Part shown: positions 1 through 10,100 of the stretch, one piece after another | Numbering within the stretch: the stretch's first letter is position 1 | Layout: each line of letters opens with the position of its first letter | Source of the DNA: Brachycybe producta | Taxonomy: Eukaryota > Arthropoda > Diplopoda > Playtdesmida > Andrognathidae | Length of the DNA: 64,000 nt | Reading direction: 5' to 3' | Assembly (NCBI GenBank): GCA_036925085.1 | Contig: JAUPFP010000060.1 | Span: 353,501 to 417,500 of the forward strand | The notes under the pieces: generated by a model | The model's database searches: none | What the model was told of the DNA's origin: nothing | The model's input: only the letters and a program-made list of their open reading frames with translations | Made by a program: the position numbers and the translations under genes

Positions 1-176
1 GATTCATCGTGAATTCTCCGTCATCTTTGGCGGCCTTTCGACAGTCGATTTGTGGGGAGATCTCCCAACCGATGCCACCCGTGGCACGCGCTTCGACCCG
101 TCCCAAGGGAGATCGAGCGGCGGTAAGTTGGATAAAACTTGCCGGGGTGTTGTAATAATCAAGTCGGGTCGTTACA
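1..176 (+). mobile_element. 3' part of an LTR (Ty3/gypsy, element G group)
   Basis: The segment ends in GTCGGGTCGTTACA, the same terminus as the complete LTRs at 47257-48023 and 39354-40120, and carries the GGTAAGT splice-donor-like motif (GTAAGT at 123-128) about 50 nt before the end. The flanking sequence from 177 resumes in the middle of an ORF3 reading frame, so this looks like the right end of a solo LTR inserted into an older ORF3. The left end and any target duplication lie outside the window. Confidence 0.75.
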
Positions 177-433
177 CACCATACGTCCAGCACATCCTTG
201 AATACGACTTAGGAGAAATGGTTGGGGAATATGTTACCCAACCGCTACCAGGGTGCAGGTTTGATTCTGCAGCCATCCTGCTAGACCTCCTGACAAGTCG
301 GACCCTGTGTACAAGTCTGCAGCTCGCCAACATTGCCACTGATGTATTTCGACGGCAGGAGGAGGCGAGGCTCAGAGGGACTGACTTCGATATCGGAGTC
401 GGGTGGAGAAACACCTGGATGTGCCTGTGGTGA
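177..433 (+). pseudogene. ORF3 C-terminal domain fragment of element G
   Basis: The translation keeps the hallmarks of the last part of the ORF3 domain of element A: the block TQPLPGC, then LLDLLTSRTL, then EEARLRGTDFD and GWRNTWMCLW, stopping at TGA 431-433. In element A the homologous stop lies about 25 codons further on. The fragment is cut on its 5' side by the LTR ending at 176. It is followed by about 150 bp of the usual 3' untranslated stretch and the purine-rich AGTTGAGAGGAT just before the LTR at 582. The function of the domain is unknown; I see no catalytic motif I can name. Confidence 0.7.
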
Positions 434-581
434 GTACATTGGTGGATGTCGGAGTGGATGGGCACTCCAATAGTTCCACCACTGGCGAAGTTGTCCTGAG
501 AACCTGAGCAGGGGTCACAGGAGCAATCTTTGCTGGCTCAACTTACCTGATCCTGGGGCAGATCAGGAAAGTTGAGAGGAT

Positions 582-927
582 TGTGATGACCCAGTTTGGC
601 TCCTTGCTGTAATGAAAAAAAGCAGACTAAATCCTGGTGTCATCAGCTAGGATGCTGTAGTAGGCAGCCTGGAAGATGACATGAACCCCAGGTAGGGCCA
701 CTCCTCTCCCAGGTGGAGCAGCCTGGGGGTATATAATCACAGCTGCCATTATATTCTGGACAGGGTAGTAGAGACCCTGAAAGTGATAACATCAAGATCA
801 TCATGGAGGTGGAGGCCAGGTTGGCATGCCACATCATTGTGTTATTGCTTTGTTGTGTGTTATCACTGTGTAAGTGTAAATAAATACATCTTTTATTATA
901 TTTTAACTACACATTGTAACCACATAT
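582..927 (+). mobile_element. Truncated 3' LTR of element G
   Basis: The LTR starts TGTGATGACCCAG directly after the polypurine-like GTTGAGAGGAT, the same arrangement as the 3' LTRs of elements A and C. A TATA-like segment (tatataatc near 729) and AATAAA (near 881) are present. The sequence stops where a minus-strand LTR begins at 928, so the R/U5 part is missing. Confidence 0.75.
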
Positions 928-1653
928 TGTAACAACCTGACTGGGCTCCGTTACAATACCCTGGTAAAACTCCTCCGTCTTACCGGATTGAGACTCTGTT
1001 GGGAGCTGAAATCATAGCAATAGCTGCCCTCTTGCACATCGTGTCGGGTGGCACCAACCAACCGAGTCTTCCCTGCCGAGAATCGCTGGACGAATGACCG
1101 ACGAGAATGGCAAAAACTGACGGTGAATCCCCGGAGAGTTTCCCGTGAAACCGGCAAGGCAAAGTACTGTCCGATAAATCGAAACAAGACGGTACAGGGC
1201 GGTGTTGAGTAGGGCGGACTCCTTGGCCAGAAAACCTCACCCTCCCCTGGATACTTCCCCAGAATAATGGATGCGACCTCCAGTGTAGATTAATAAAAGA
1301 ATATATAATTTAATGAACACTTACTTAGTGATTACTTTATACAATAATCTCCTGGGCATCCTGCCCAGCAGAGAAACACAAAAACACCGAAAAGGCAAAC
1401 AAAAAGAATATTATATGGTGGCCATCTTGGCCACCAGCAAACACCAGATCCATTATCCTCACTTCAGGGTTTTACAACACTGTGTCTTATATAATGGCAT
1501 CTTCCATTATATACCCCCTGGCTACTCCACCTGAGAAGGACAGTGACCCTACCTGGGGTTCATGTTGTCCGCCAGGCTGCCTACTATAGCAGCCTAGCAG
1601 ACAACATCAGGAGTCAGTCTAATCCTTCTAATTAAAGAAGGAGCAAAACTGTC
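928..1653 (-). mobile_element. 3' LTR of minus-strand element H
   Basis: Read on the minus strand the segment ends GGTTGTTACA at 928 and has the family features in order. There is a hairpin with CTGGGCA/TGCCCAG arms (about 1350-1372), a GC-rich R/U5 block with stretches shared with element B LTRs, and a donor-like GGTAAGA (complement near 978-984). The right boundary is uncertain because the LTR start is diverged (GGAGACAGTTTTGCTC against TGTGACAACCCAGTTTTGCTC in B). ORF3 of the same element follows immediately on the minus strand. Confidence 0.7.
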
Positions 1654-3600
1654 TCCGAGAACCGACGGTCAAGGACAGTCGTGTCGCCACGAAACACCCT
1701 CGATAATTCCGGAGATTTTTTTTGCCCATGCAAGGGTAGACTGACCCTTGCCATCAACAGGTTTAGTGGCCGCACCTTGGATGGGTGCCTTGGCAGTTTG
1801 TATTGACCCCTCTAGGCAATACACTGTTGGCCAGTGGGGGTGGAGGCACTCAAAACTGGAATTACTCCACGCCTGACAGGAGGTTCCCTGTAAGTAGAGG
1901 ATTTGAGGCATCAGCTTCCCCCACAGGGGTGGAAACTGAAAGGCCCGGAGCTCGAACTCCCGTCGGCGTGTGGCCTTCTTATCCCTTTGGACAAGGGGTT
2001 TGCACCTCGCCACTTGAGCCTGGTGGTACCGCAAGTGGTCCTCCTGGCTATATTTTCTTTGACTTTCATCTGAAAAAAGGATAATCTGGCCTCTCCACTG
2101 CCTAGAGACGGTCATCACTGAATCTTCTGTGGTGTCCATCCCTGCCTCTGTGTCAATGACAAGGGTGCCTCCCAAGGAGTCATCCCTGCTTTCCTCAGCT
2201 AGGCTGGCCAATTCTAGCTGGCTTTGGTCTGCTGGAGCATCGAGTTTTGCCTTTGAGGCGACCTTCACACTGGTGGCCACCTTTCCGATGGGTGTACTCG
2301 AGCCCACCAGCTCTCCCGCCATAGGAATCACCATGGCTCCAAGATGAATGGTCGCCTTTGGTGACTCCACAGTAGGAGTCGGTGTCAACCATCATCAAAC
2401 GAACCAAAAATAAACTGGAGTCTGAGGGGATACCTGAGCCACCATAACGTCCCCTGCCAACAGTAGACCCAATGGTCCACCGTCAGCCAGGTCCACTATG
2501 GCCTGCCCAATAGAGGCCGGGGAGCACGCAGGAACTGAGGAAAGAGGAAAAATCGCTGATTCCACTGCCGATTCACTTCTTCTCTGCCGTGGCTGCCTGA
2601 AACAAATTATAAAACACTGTAAGAAAAAGTTCTACCGATTCTACGTATGCAATTTCCACGAACTTTCACAGTGCAAGACTGCTTTCCAACCGTGCAAGTA
2701 CCATGGAACATGGCCATAACCATCTCCAATGGTATCCGCACGGTCGGAACCAGCCAAAAACATGTTTGGCCCATCCAAACACTGTGCGTCTTGGTTGGTT
2801 ACGATGGGAGGTGATTTTCACGGATTTTCACCGTGCAAAATCCCAATCCAACCGGGCAAACCCCGAGAATCACTGTAAGAACCATTTCTCACAGGAGCCG
2901 AACAGTCGGAACCAGCCAAACTACTGTTTGTACCGTCCAAAACCCATAACACTTGACCAGTTTCAGAGGGGAGTGATTTCCACGAACTTTCACCGTGCAA
3001 AATCACTTTCTGGCTGCTCAAACACTGTGGACCATGGTAACAACCGTCTCCAACAGTGCCTTCACGGCCCAAACCCCATAGAACTCGGTCTTCACCAAGT
3101 TCCACGGTGCTTGGTTGGTCAACCACCGTCATTTGGGTAGCCCCTAATGCGGTAGCATCACCACGACAACCTTCATGGCGATGACTCCACGCATATCACA
3201 TGTACAAGCGGTCAATGACCACTTAACACACCAATTTAGAGTTTAAATAAACTTCCAACAGACAGACAAGAAAGAATCCCCTATAGGCACTTACTATTTT
3301 TTTCTGGCATCCAGTGATTGGTGGTCTTTTCCTCTTTTTCTTCGGTTTTGCCGGTGATACACATGAAAATTAACAGCCGGCATCCTCCTTTGTTTATAAG
3401 AATAAACAAGATGGTTCTTAGCCACTAATCTCACCACTAAAACTCCCGTAGCCTCCTCCAAACACTGTTTCTATGGAAATTCTACCGTCATCTCCATTTT
3501 TAGGGGCAGAAACACGGCGTGAATCTCCTGAAAAAAACTCAGTGAAGAGATCACGATTAAAATTTACTTCTGCAGACTTAAGAGGGTTACAGAAGTGTCA
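1654..3600 (-). pseudogene. Element H remnant: ORF3 and pol-ORF3 spacer, 5' truncated
   Basis: The minus-strand frame ending at 1669 matches ORF3 of element A in order: SLGGTLVIDTE, SRQWRG, a Gln/Arg-rich coiled-coil stretch, EFELRAFQFPPL, and QSTLAWAKK. It lacks the compact C-terminal domain and ends just before the LTR. Upstream on the minus strand (about 2680-3130) are repeats containing TTTCACCGTGCAAAAT, about 160 bp apart, equivalent to the spacer repeats of A at 12290-12700. At about 3400-3540 there is sequence homologous to A 11780-12000. A polypyrimidine tract and CAG (AG complement at 2597-2598) precede ORF3, as in A. Everything 5' of this is gone. I see no intact gene here. Confidence 0.65.
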
Positions 3601-4117
3601 CGGAAGTTTTTTTTTAGACGACACTGATTGCAGTGTCTGACATCAGAGGCGCCACTTGTATTGAATTAGCATAGACATAATGCTAATTTAAATTTCAAAC
3701 ATACAGTTAGGTTTGGTAGCCATTATCTGGAGACATAAATTTTTAAAATGTGATTAAAACTGTAATAAATATTAGATTGTTTAATGGAACTGACAAAGAT
3801 TTTTCAGACTTTATACTTTAAATATTTTTAATTATTTAAAAAGGTGTTTTTTTTCTATGCAAAATCTCATAGGAAAAAAAGGTACATATTTGGTATCCAT
3901 TATTTTTTTTTACAAAAGAGATAATAGTAAAATAAAGATTTATTATTTAGATTTATTTGTTTTCTATAAAACAAGTAAATTTCATTACCTAATTGCATAC
4001 ATTTATTTTTATATTGAAGTAAAAGTCGTAATGGGCCAATTTTTCAGAATCTGATTTAGTCAAGGCTTGGTTAGAGAGTTATTTCGTAGCAACGAAATAA
4101 GCGCGCATGCGCAGAAG
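3601..4117. other. AT-rich host sequence with NRF1-like palindrome
   Basis: No coding frame or repeat match was found. The last 50 bp contain a short hairpin (TTATTTCG, 6-nt loop, CGAAATAA) and GCGCGCATGCGCA at 4101-4113, which fits the NRF-1 consensus palindrome common in animal promoters. The last four bases, GAAG (4114-4117), are the left target-site duplication of element A. Confidence 0.45.
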
Positions 4118-4915
4118 TGTGGCAACCTGGTCTGCTCCAATTTTAATTTTGTTGGAGCAGACGAATTTCCCTATGGTGGTCTGCCTGACAGCTACAGTAG
4201 GCTGTTGGGACGGACGCCATTTTGGTGCCAGCAGACCTCTCACCATGAAGTCTATGGGTGAGAGGTCAGAAGTGACCTCTGTCCCCTCCAGGTGGAGTTG
4301 CCTGGAGGTTTCCTGTGGCCTAGTCAACCACAGGATCTGGGCAGTTGGTTGTAGGCTTCAACTGGGACTAGACCTTTGGGTGGAGGTCAGGTAGACCTCC
4401 ACTGGCCAGTGCCTTTTCATCTCTTTTGTTTATTTTGCCTTCTGGCCTTTTGTTTGTATATTTATGGTGGCTTGGCTGGTAGAAGTTTACCAGCCAAGTT
4501 GTGTAAATATTATCACTGCCTTCAATATTCATCTTATGCGTCGTAAGTGTCCATTAAATACACTTTAATCATCACTTGCCGTGTCTGTGTCTATTTCTTT
4601 GGGGAAGTACCGCGGAGGGTGGGTTGTCCGGTTTGGGGATCAACACCACCGTCTTTCCGACTTGTTTCGGCCGGTCTTCGTGTCGGCTCGCGGAAGAACC
4701 GGTGTTCTACCGCGATATTTTCGACGTGGCGGCGTGGTATTTCGTCGTGTCTGTCGGGCGTGGCTCCTGGAGCCGACACAACTCAAGGAGCACCGTGCGG
4801 GAGACGGCTACGGGTACGGTCCCGTCCCCGTGAGGAGCCGGTTGAGCGGTAAGTTTTGCTCCGTTTTTGGGTTGAACTTACTGGGGTTATTGTAACGGTC
4901 CGGCGGGACGTTACA
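4118..4915 (+). repeat. Element A 5' LTR
   Basis: The LTR begins TGTGGCAACC and ends GGGACGTTACA. In order it contains a TATA-like TATATTTA (4457-4464), a perfect 11-bp hairpin (4471-4481 with 4488-4498), a poly(A)-type ATTAAA (4553-4558), a GC-rich R/U5 segment and the splice-donor consensus GTAAGT at 4849-4854. The last 25 bases contain the small palindrome GTAACGTCC-type end shared by all copies. Several frames are open across R/U5, but none is conserved in families B or C, so I do not call a gene in the LTR. Confidence 0.93.
4849..4854 (+). promoter_or_regulatory. Predicted 5' splice donor in LTR U5
   Basis: The sequence GCG|GTAAGTTTT fits the metazoan 5' splice-site consensus. The same GGTAAGT motif lies 50-75 nt before the end of the other LTRs in the window: 123, 32568, 40065, 47968, 60134 and the complements at 37622-37627 and 45523-45528. 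It survives although the surrounding U5 sequence has diverged. It is positioned like the major splice donor of retroviruses. Only the 3' LTR of element B (56598) has a mutated form, GATAAGT; the minus-strand LTR at 928 has GGTAAGA. Confidence 0.6.
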
Positions 4916-4917
4916 AT

Positions 4918-4935
4918 TGGTGGAGGCGCCGGGTA
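4918..4935 (+). promoter_or_regulatory. Primer binding site (tRNA 3' end complement)
   Basis: TGGTGGAGGCGCCGGGTA starts two bases after the 5' LTR. Its complement reads as a tRNA 3' end: a T-stem half CCCGG, a 7-nt acceptor half CGCCUCC, discriminator A and CCA. Element B has the same arrangement with TGGTGGAGGAGCCGGGTA at 40123 and 48026. I cannot assign the isoacceptor from sequence alone. Confidence 0.7.
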
Positions 4936-5019
4936 CCTGTACCCTGCCTCTCACACGGTGATTTACCGTGTATTCGACCGTTTAGTCGGTCGAATCACCG
5001 TGCGGTGCGAGTACGCCAC

Positions 5020-5480
5020 TGGGCGCGGACTTTGGTCCGTGGGACAGCGGCGGAAACCACCGATTCACCGTTAATTTACCGTCGGTTACCGTGGGGGACG
5101 GACTCTGGTCCGTTGTACCGTGGTTAACGGTAAATTTACCGTCGGTTACCGTATTGGTACCGTCGAATTACCGTGGGGCACGGACTACGGTCCGTGGTAT
5201 CGTGGTTTTCGGTGGTGTACGGTATATTACCGCAAGTACACCGTGGTGTACGGACTTTTGTCCGTTGATCCGCGGTAGAAAGTGGTAAGAGGTCATTTAC
5301 CGAGAAGTACACCGTGGGAAACGGACTTTTGTCCGTTATACCGCGGTAGAAACCGGTAAAGGTTAAACTCTGACCATACTTTACCGTGGGACACGGACTT
5401 TTGTCCGTGATACCGCGGTTTTGCACGGTTCCATCCGCTCGTTACGGTATTTTACGGACTTTTGTCCGTGAGATTACCGT
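5020..5480 (+). repeat. Leader array of extended hairpins (element A)
   Basis: About seven units of 65-75 bp lie in the untranslated leader between the primer site and gag. The best unit (5383-5419) has an outer stem ACCGTGG/CCGCGGT and an inner stem CACGGAC-TTTT-GTCCGTG with 3-nt internal loops. Other copies are at about 5026, 5088, 5170, 5240, 5311 and 5444. A homologous, longer array occupies the leader of element B. Possible roles are RNA packaging, internal ribosome entry or a translation block; none can be chosen from sequence. Confidence 0.75.
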
Positions 5481-5981
5481 TTTCGACGGTGGAAACCCGA
5501 GATCTGGTGGCGTTGTCCAGATTTTACCGTTCGTTTACGGTGAAAAATTGAGTCAGCCCCAAAAGTACCGACGGGAGGTCGGGAACTTGGAGCAGATGCG
5601 GGGTTGGAGTTACGCGGCCGCGTAGTCGACCGTCCCCTTCGGGGGGCGGAAGGCGGGGACCCTCTGGAAACGGAGGGGCCGTGACATCCTTCCGGGAGAA
5701 TACCCGTTGGAAGACAGTGGGTCCGACGGTGATCTCACCGGGGAGGACGAGCAGCCACGTTTCCAAGTTTCCACCGTCGCCCGTCCGGTTGGACGTGGCA
5801 ATCAGCCCCGTAGGGACATGGTGGAAATCCCGGACGAGACTGCACGGGAGGGCCGGGCCTTTTTGGCCGGGCTATCCGAGCAGCAACTCGTTGAGATTGC
5901 TTGCGGGATAGATGTCCTTCGGTTGGAAGGACGACTGTCCCGGTCGTTGGTTGAGCCGAGGGTGGCACCTCAGTTCTCACA

Positions 5982-7088
5982 GTGTCTGACGTTTCGGGGA
6001 ACCGGAGCAGGCCGCCTCGCAGGATTAGCGCCGCTGCTTGGACGCCCGCTCCAGCGGTTCCAGCGGAGGTTCAGGCGTTCGGGTTCTTTAACCCGGTCCA
6101 CTCTTTTGCTCGTTACGACGGCAGAGAGGACTTGACGCCTTTTCTCCGCAAGTTCGAAGCGAAAGCCCGAGCTCAGCGCTGGACAGACGAGTCCCGATGC
6201 AGTTTCTTTACGTTTCTGCTGGACGGTCCGGCGGAAGAGTTTTACGCCACGTTGGTGGAAACTCTTCCAGACCTGACCTGGACTGAGCTGAAGGACGCTA
6301 TGCGTAGCCGCTTCAGCACAAGCAACCAGGCTCGCCTCTGTTTCGGTGAATTTGAGTCCATGAAACAGGGGGCCACCGAGTCTGTACAGGCATTCTACTG
6401 GCGGTTCATGGAACTGTCCGACCGAGTGTCTCCGGGCGAAGACGAGAGCTGTCGGCTCATTCGCTTCAAACGGAAACTCCAGACGGCCATCACTGATCAG
6501 TTGATCGGTTGCAAGGCCGGTACGGTGGAAGCATATGCCCGAAAGGCACGGCTGGTCGAAGCCGATTTGCTTCTTGTAGGTAAATTACCTACCCGTACAA
6601 GAGGGGTTCCCCAGGACCGGGCTAATGCTCCGTCCTCCGGAACCACGGCTAGCTCTGGGAGCTCTGCCAAGGCTTCGTCTTCGAGCCAAACGGGGGCGAA
6701 GGCTGCTGCACCATCCAAGTCGGACAAAGCAGGAGCCAAGACCGGAGGCAAGAAGAAGAAGCAGGCAGGCTCTGGCGGAGGTCAGCCGGCGGCAACGCCT
6801 CGAAGTGCGGACCGTACGGGAGATGCACTCCGGCGACTAGGTCCTTGTTTCGGGTGTAACCAGATGGGTCACCTGAGGAAGGATTGTCCGAAGGCTGCGG
6901 CCAAAGGGCAAGTTGCCAGAGTGGTGCCTGACGAAAGTCAGAGCCTCCAACCAACTGCTGGCGTTGCGCCAGTTTGGCTGGAGGGTCGTAAGTACCTGGC
7001 CACCGTTCATGATGGCCAGTTCTACTATCGACTCGTGGAGGACGAGGAGAGATCCTCGTTAAACCGCCGCCGGTCGCCACCGAACTGA
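5982..7088 (+). CDS. gag: Gag (capsid/nucleocapsid) of element A, N-terminally deleted
   Basis: The frame runs to TGA at 7086-7088. Residues about 25-190 form a Ty3/gypsy-type capsid region with the motifs FGFFNPVHSFARYDGRED, FFTFLLDGPAEEFY and FYWRFMELSDRV. A Ser/Ala/Lys-rich linker follows, then one CCHC zinc knuckle, CFGCNQMGHLRKDC, from residue 289. The open frame begins without an ATG. The normal N-terminal part (EDSGSDGD, MVEIPDETAREGR, VLRLEGRLS) lies in another frame at about 5700-5965. Comparison with element C shows that roughly 150 bp were deleted near 5975. In C a plausible start is the ATG at 28874; A lacks it. The protein would form the particle and bind RNA. Pol follows in the -1 frame. 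Confidence 0.88.
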   Translation: MSDVSGNRSRPPRRISAAAWTPAPAVPAEVQAFGFFNPVHSFARYDGREDLTPFLRKFEAKARAQRWTDESRCSFFTFLLDGPAEEFYATLVETLPDLTWTELKDAMRSRFSTSNQARLCFGEFESMKQGATESVQAFYWRFMELSDRVSPGEDESCRLIRFKRKLQTAITDQLIGCKAGTVEAYARKARLVEADLLLVGKLPTRTRGVPQDRANAPSSGTTASSGSSAKASSSSQTGAKAAAPSKSDKAGAKTGGKKKKQAGSGGGQPAATPRSADRTGDALRRLGPCFGCNQMGHLRKDCPKAAAKGQVARVVPDESQSLQPTAGVAPVWLEGRKYLATVHDGQFYYRLVEDEERSSLNRRRSPPN

Positions 7089-7103
7089 GTGGTGTGCGAC
7101 CGG
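7058..7103 (+). promoter_or_regulatory. Programmed -1 ribosomal frameshift signal, gag/pol
   Basis: In the gag frame the heptamer G TTA AAC (7058-7064) is followed by a 5-nt spacer and a stem CCGGTCGC (7070-7077) with GCGACCGG (7096-7103), plus an inner CCAC/GTGG. A -1 slip places the ribosome in the pol frame, which is open across the site. GUUAAAC is an established slippery heptamer (used, for example, in arterivirus equine arteritis virus). The site is conserved in element C (30168-30174), E (complement 20282-20288) and, as ATTAAAC, in B (43036 and 50943), each with a similarly placed stem. Confidence 0.75.
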
Positions 7104-10100
7104 TAAAGCTTCAAAGCTCAGGTGCCTGTCACGGCCTGAGCTCTGAACGAGGGACGTACCTCCGGGCGGTCTCCAAATATGTGGATGTCCTGCGGAAGGC
7201 AGGGGTGCCTCTGGCGAGGTCTGCGGACCCGGAAATTACCCAGTGGGTATTTCCATCGCCATGCTCCACATTGGAGGCCGTGTGCAGCCAGCTGGATCGC
7301 TGGTTTGCCCCCTCACCCTATATGCCTAGTGGTGAGGTGCTGGATCGTGCGCTCATCGAGCAGGCGGGAGGAGTTGGTGTGCCCATACCTCCTGCTGTGC
7401 CTGGGGAGTCTCTGGTTTGTGAGACTGAGCCCCAGTCTTCCGCACGTCTGGGATTACCGTCCGGTGTGGACGGTAAGGTGGATGGGAGGCAGAAGATCGA
7501 TGGTGGGAGCCCGCGGGTTCCCATCCCTGAGCTTCAGAGCCGGGCCTACGACGTAGGTTCACCGATGGTGTTGGTGTCAATAGGCGATCGTCTGATGGAG
7601 ATGATCGTAGACACCGGGGCCGACATGTCGGTCCTAAGCATTACGGCGGCACGAGTGATGGAGTTGCCTATAGAGGAACTGGCGGTTCCTTCATTCCTTC
7701 TTGGAATGGGTGGGCACTCCATCGAGGTAGTAGGGGTCACAAATGTGGAATTGACCATCCACAAGAAAACCATCAAGGTGCCTCTCCTTTTGGTGAAAGG
7801 AGAGGGCGAAGCGTTGTTGGGCGTTGATCACGCCTCACGTTTCGGCTTGATGGTTGATATCGTGCACCGGAAGATTTACTTCCGGGAGGATGTCTGGACG
7901 GCACATCCAGATGCCCTCCAAGCTGCATTCACCGATCGAGCGCTTGCAGAACCTAGGGAGGTGGAAGCAATTCCATCGCCGATACCAGGGGCTTTGCCTC
8001 AGGGACGGCAACTCCCAGTGGATCCGCCTGCACTCGAGCAGGTTGACGGGTGGGTGAACATTGTTTCACCAGAGCTGCCCGAGACCAGAACCTCTATCGG
8101 GCGCGGAGAAGTTTGTTCTCTGCGACTGAGGGAGAATGTCTGGCTACCAGCCCACGTACGACGTGTCGTATCCGTGACGTTGGTAGAGCATGCCGGCCCT
8201 GGCCAGCTGCTTCTCGTGGAGCCGCACCGGAAAGCCTTAGGTGGACGTGGTGTGTTAGCAGTAGCAGGTATCGCTGCAGCTAACCGGCATGGCACGTACG
8301 ATATCTGGCTTGAAAACGTGGGGAATGCACCCATTGCCCTGGAAACAGGAGAAGGTGTAGCCACGGCTCAAGCCGTGGAGGCTGCCATTGTGGTAGGGCT
8401 GGAAGAGCCGTCTAAGTTGAGAGGGGGAGACCCCACTCAGAGGACGGTTCGACCAGGGAAGTCCTCGTCTAAGTTGAGAGGGGCGTCCGGAAACGGACGC
8501 CAAGTGCCCAACGTGGCGACGGCTCCCACTCTTGAAGAGTGTCTTAAGATTGGTCCCAATCTGAAGCCTGAAGAGGCGAGACGGCTTCGAGAGTTCCTGC
8601 TGGCACGCCGGGATCATTTCGCGTTCGACATCACAGAGTTGGGTGAAACCTCTCTGGTCGAACATACGATTGACACAGGTGGGCAACCTCCTGTGCGTGA
8701 AGGATTGCGTCGAACCGCTCCAGCGGCCAGAGCAGTCGAGAAAGAGGAGGTGGTGAAGATGTTGGATGCAGGGGTTATCCAACCTTCGCGTAGTCCCTAC
8801 GCGAGCCCTATCTTGCTTGTCCGCAAGAAGGATGGTGGCTTTCGTTTTTGCGTGGACTACCGGAAACTGAATGCCCAGACAAAGCTGGATCAGTATCCGT
8901 TGCCCCGCATCGATGATGCGCTCGACTCATTGGCCGGTGCGAAGTTCTTCGCTACCTTGGACCTGGCTAGTGGTTACTGGCAGGTTCGGATGGCTGAGCC
9001 AGACGTTGAGAAAACGGCATTTATTTGCTCTCAAGGTCTGTTTGAGTTCCGGAAAATGCCTTTCGGACTCTGTAATGCTCCAGCCACCATGCAAAGAGCG
9101 CTAGACCTCTTATTGGCAGGACATAAGTGGGAGACTTGTCTGGTGTACCTGGACGATATTATCGTCTTTGGGAACACTTTCGAGCAGTTTCTCGAGAGAC
9201 TTTCCACTGTCCTTGGACTGTTACGAGGGGCGGAGCTGAAACTCCAGCCGAAGAAATGTTTCTTCGGCTTTAACAAAGTGCGTTATCTCGGTCACGTAGT
9301 GAGTGCCGAGGGAGTTGCTCCGGACCCGGATCTCGTGCGGGCAGTTCAGGAGTTTGATGTCCCGACGACAGTGACAGGTGTCCGCAGTTTTCTCGGACTG
9401 GCCGGTTACTATCGAAGGTTCATCAAGGACTTCGCCAAGGTGGCCAGGCCTTTGCACGATCTGACGAAGAAGGATGCGTCCTTCGAGTGGTCGGATCAGT
9501 GCAAACTAGCGTTTGCTCGGTTAAAGGCATTTTTAACCGAAGCGCCGGTACTCACCATGTACGATCCGCGTGGTGAGGAAATTATCCATACCGACGCTAG
9601 TGGGTACGGCTTGGGAGTCGTAGTCTACCAGAAGTTACCGGAGGACAGTGTCCCCCGTGTTCTGGCCTACGCAAGCCGACTCATGAAAGGAGCGGAAACA
9701 CGGTATTCGGTCACCGAGCAGGATTGCTTGGCGGTCATGTTTGCCGTGGGTAAATTCCGTCCTTACCTCTTTAACCGGGAGTTTGTGATCGTAACTGATC
9801 ACCACGCTCTTTGCTATCTGCAGACAGCCAAGAACCTGCAAGGCAGGTTGGGGCGTTGGCAGATGCAGCTTCAAGAGTACCGGTTTAAGGTTCAGTATCG
9901 GAAGGGAACACTGCACGTGGATGCCGACGCTTTGAGTCGGTATCCTGTTCGTGATGTGGTGGACCTTTCCTTACCTGAATACGTCGAAGCCGACGTAGGT
10001 GAGGTTATTTACCACTTCCGTTCCGAGGTGGATTGGGTCAAGGAGCAAGAGGCCGATGGCTGGTGCTCCAAAGTGAAGAGTGAAATCTTCCGTGACCCCA

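Noticed and set aside
4547..4895. Overlapping open frames of 85-104 codons in the A LTR (also at 16115-16434)
   Set aside because: Several frames are open at once in a GC-rich R/U5 segment, and the B and C LTRs do not preserve the reading frame. Shared words come from conserved DNA signals.
6649..7080. Minus-strand ORF antisense to gag of element A
   Set aside because: It overlaps the zinc-knuckle coding region and is disrupted in C and E.
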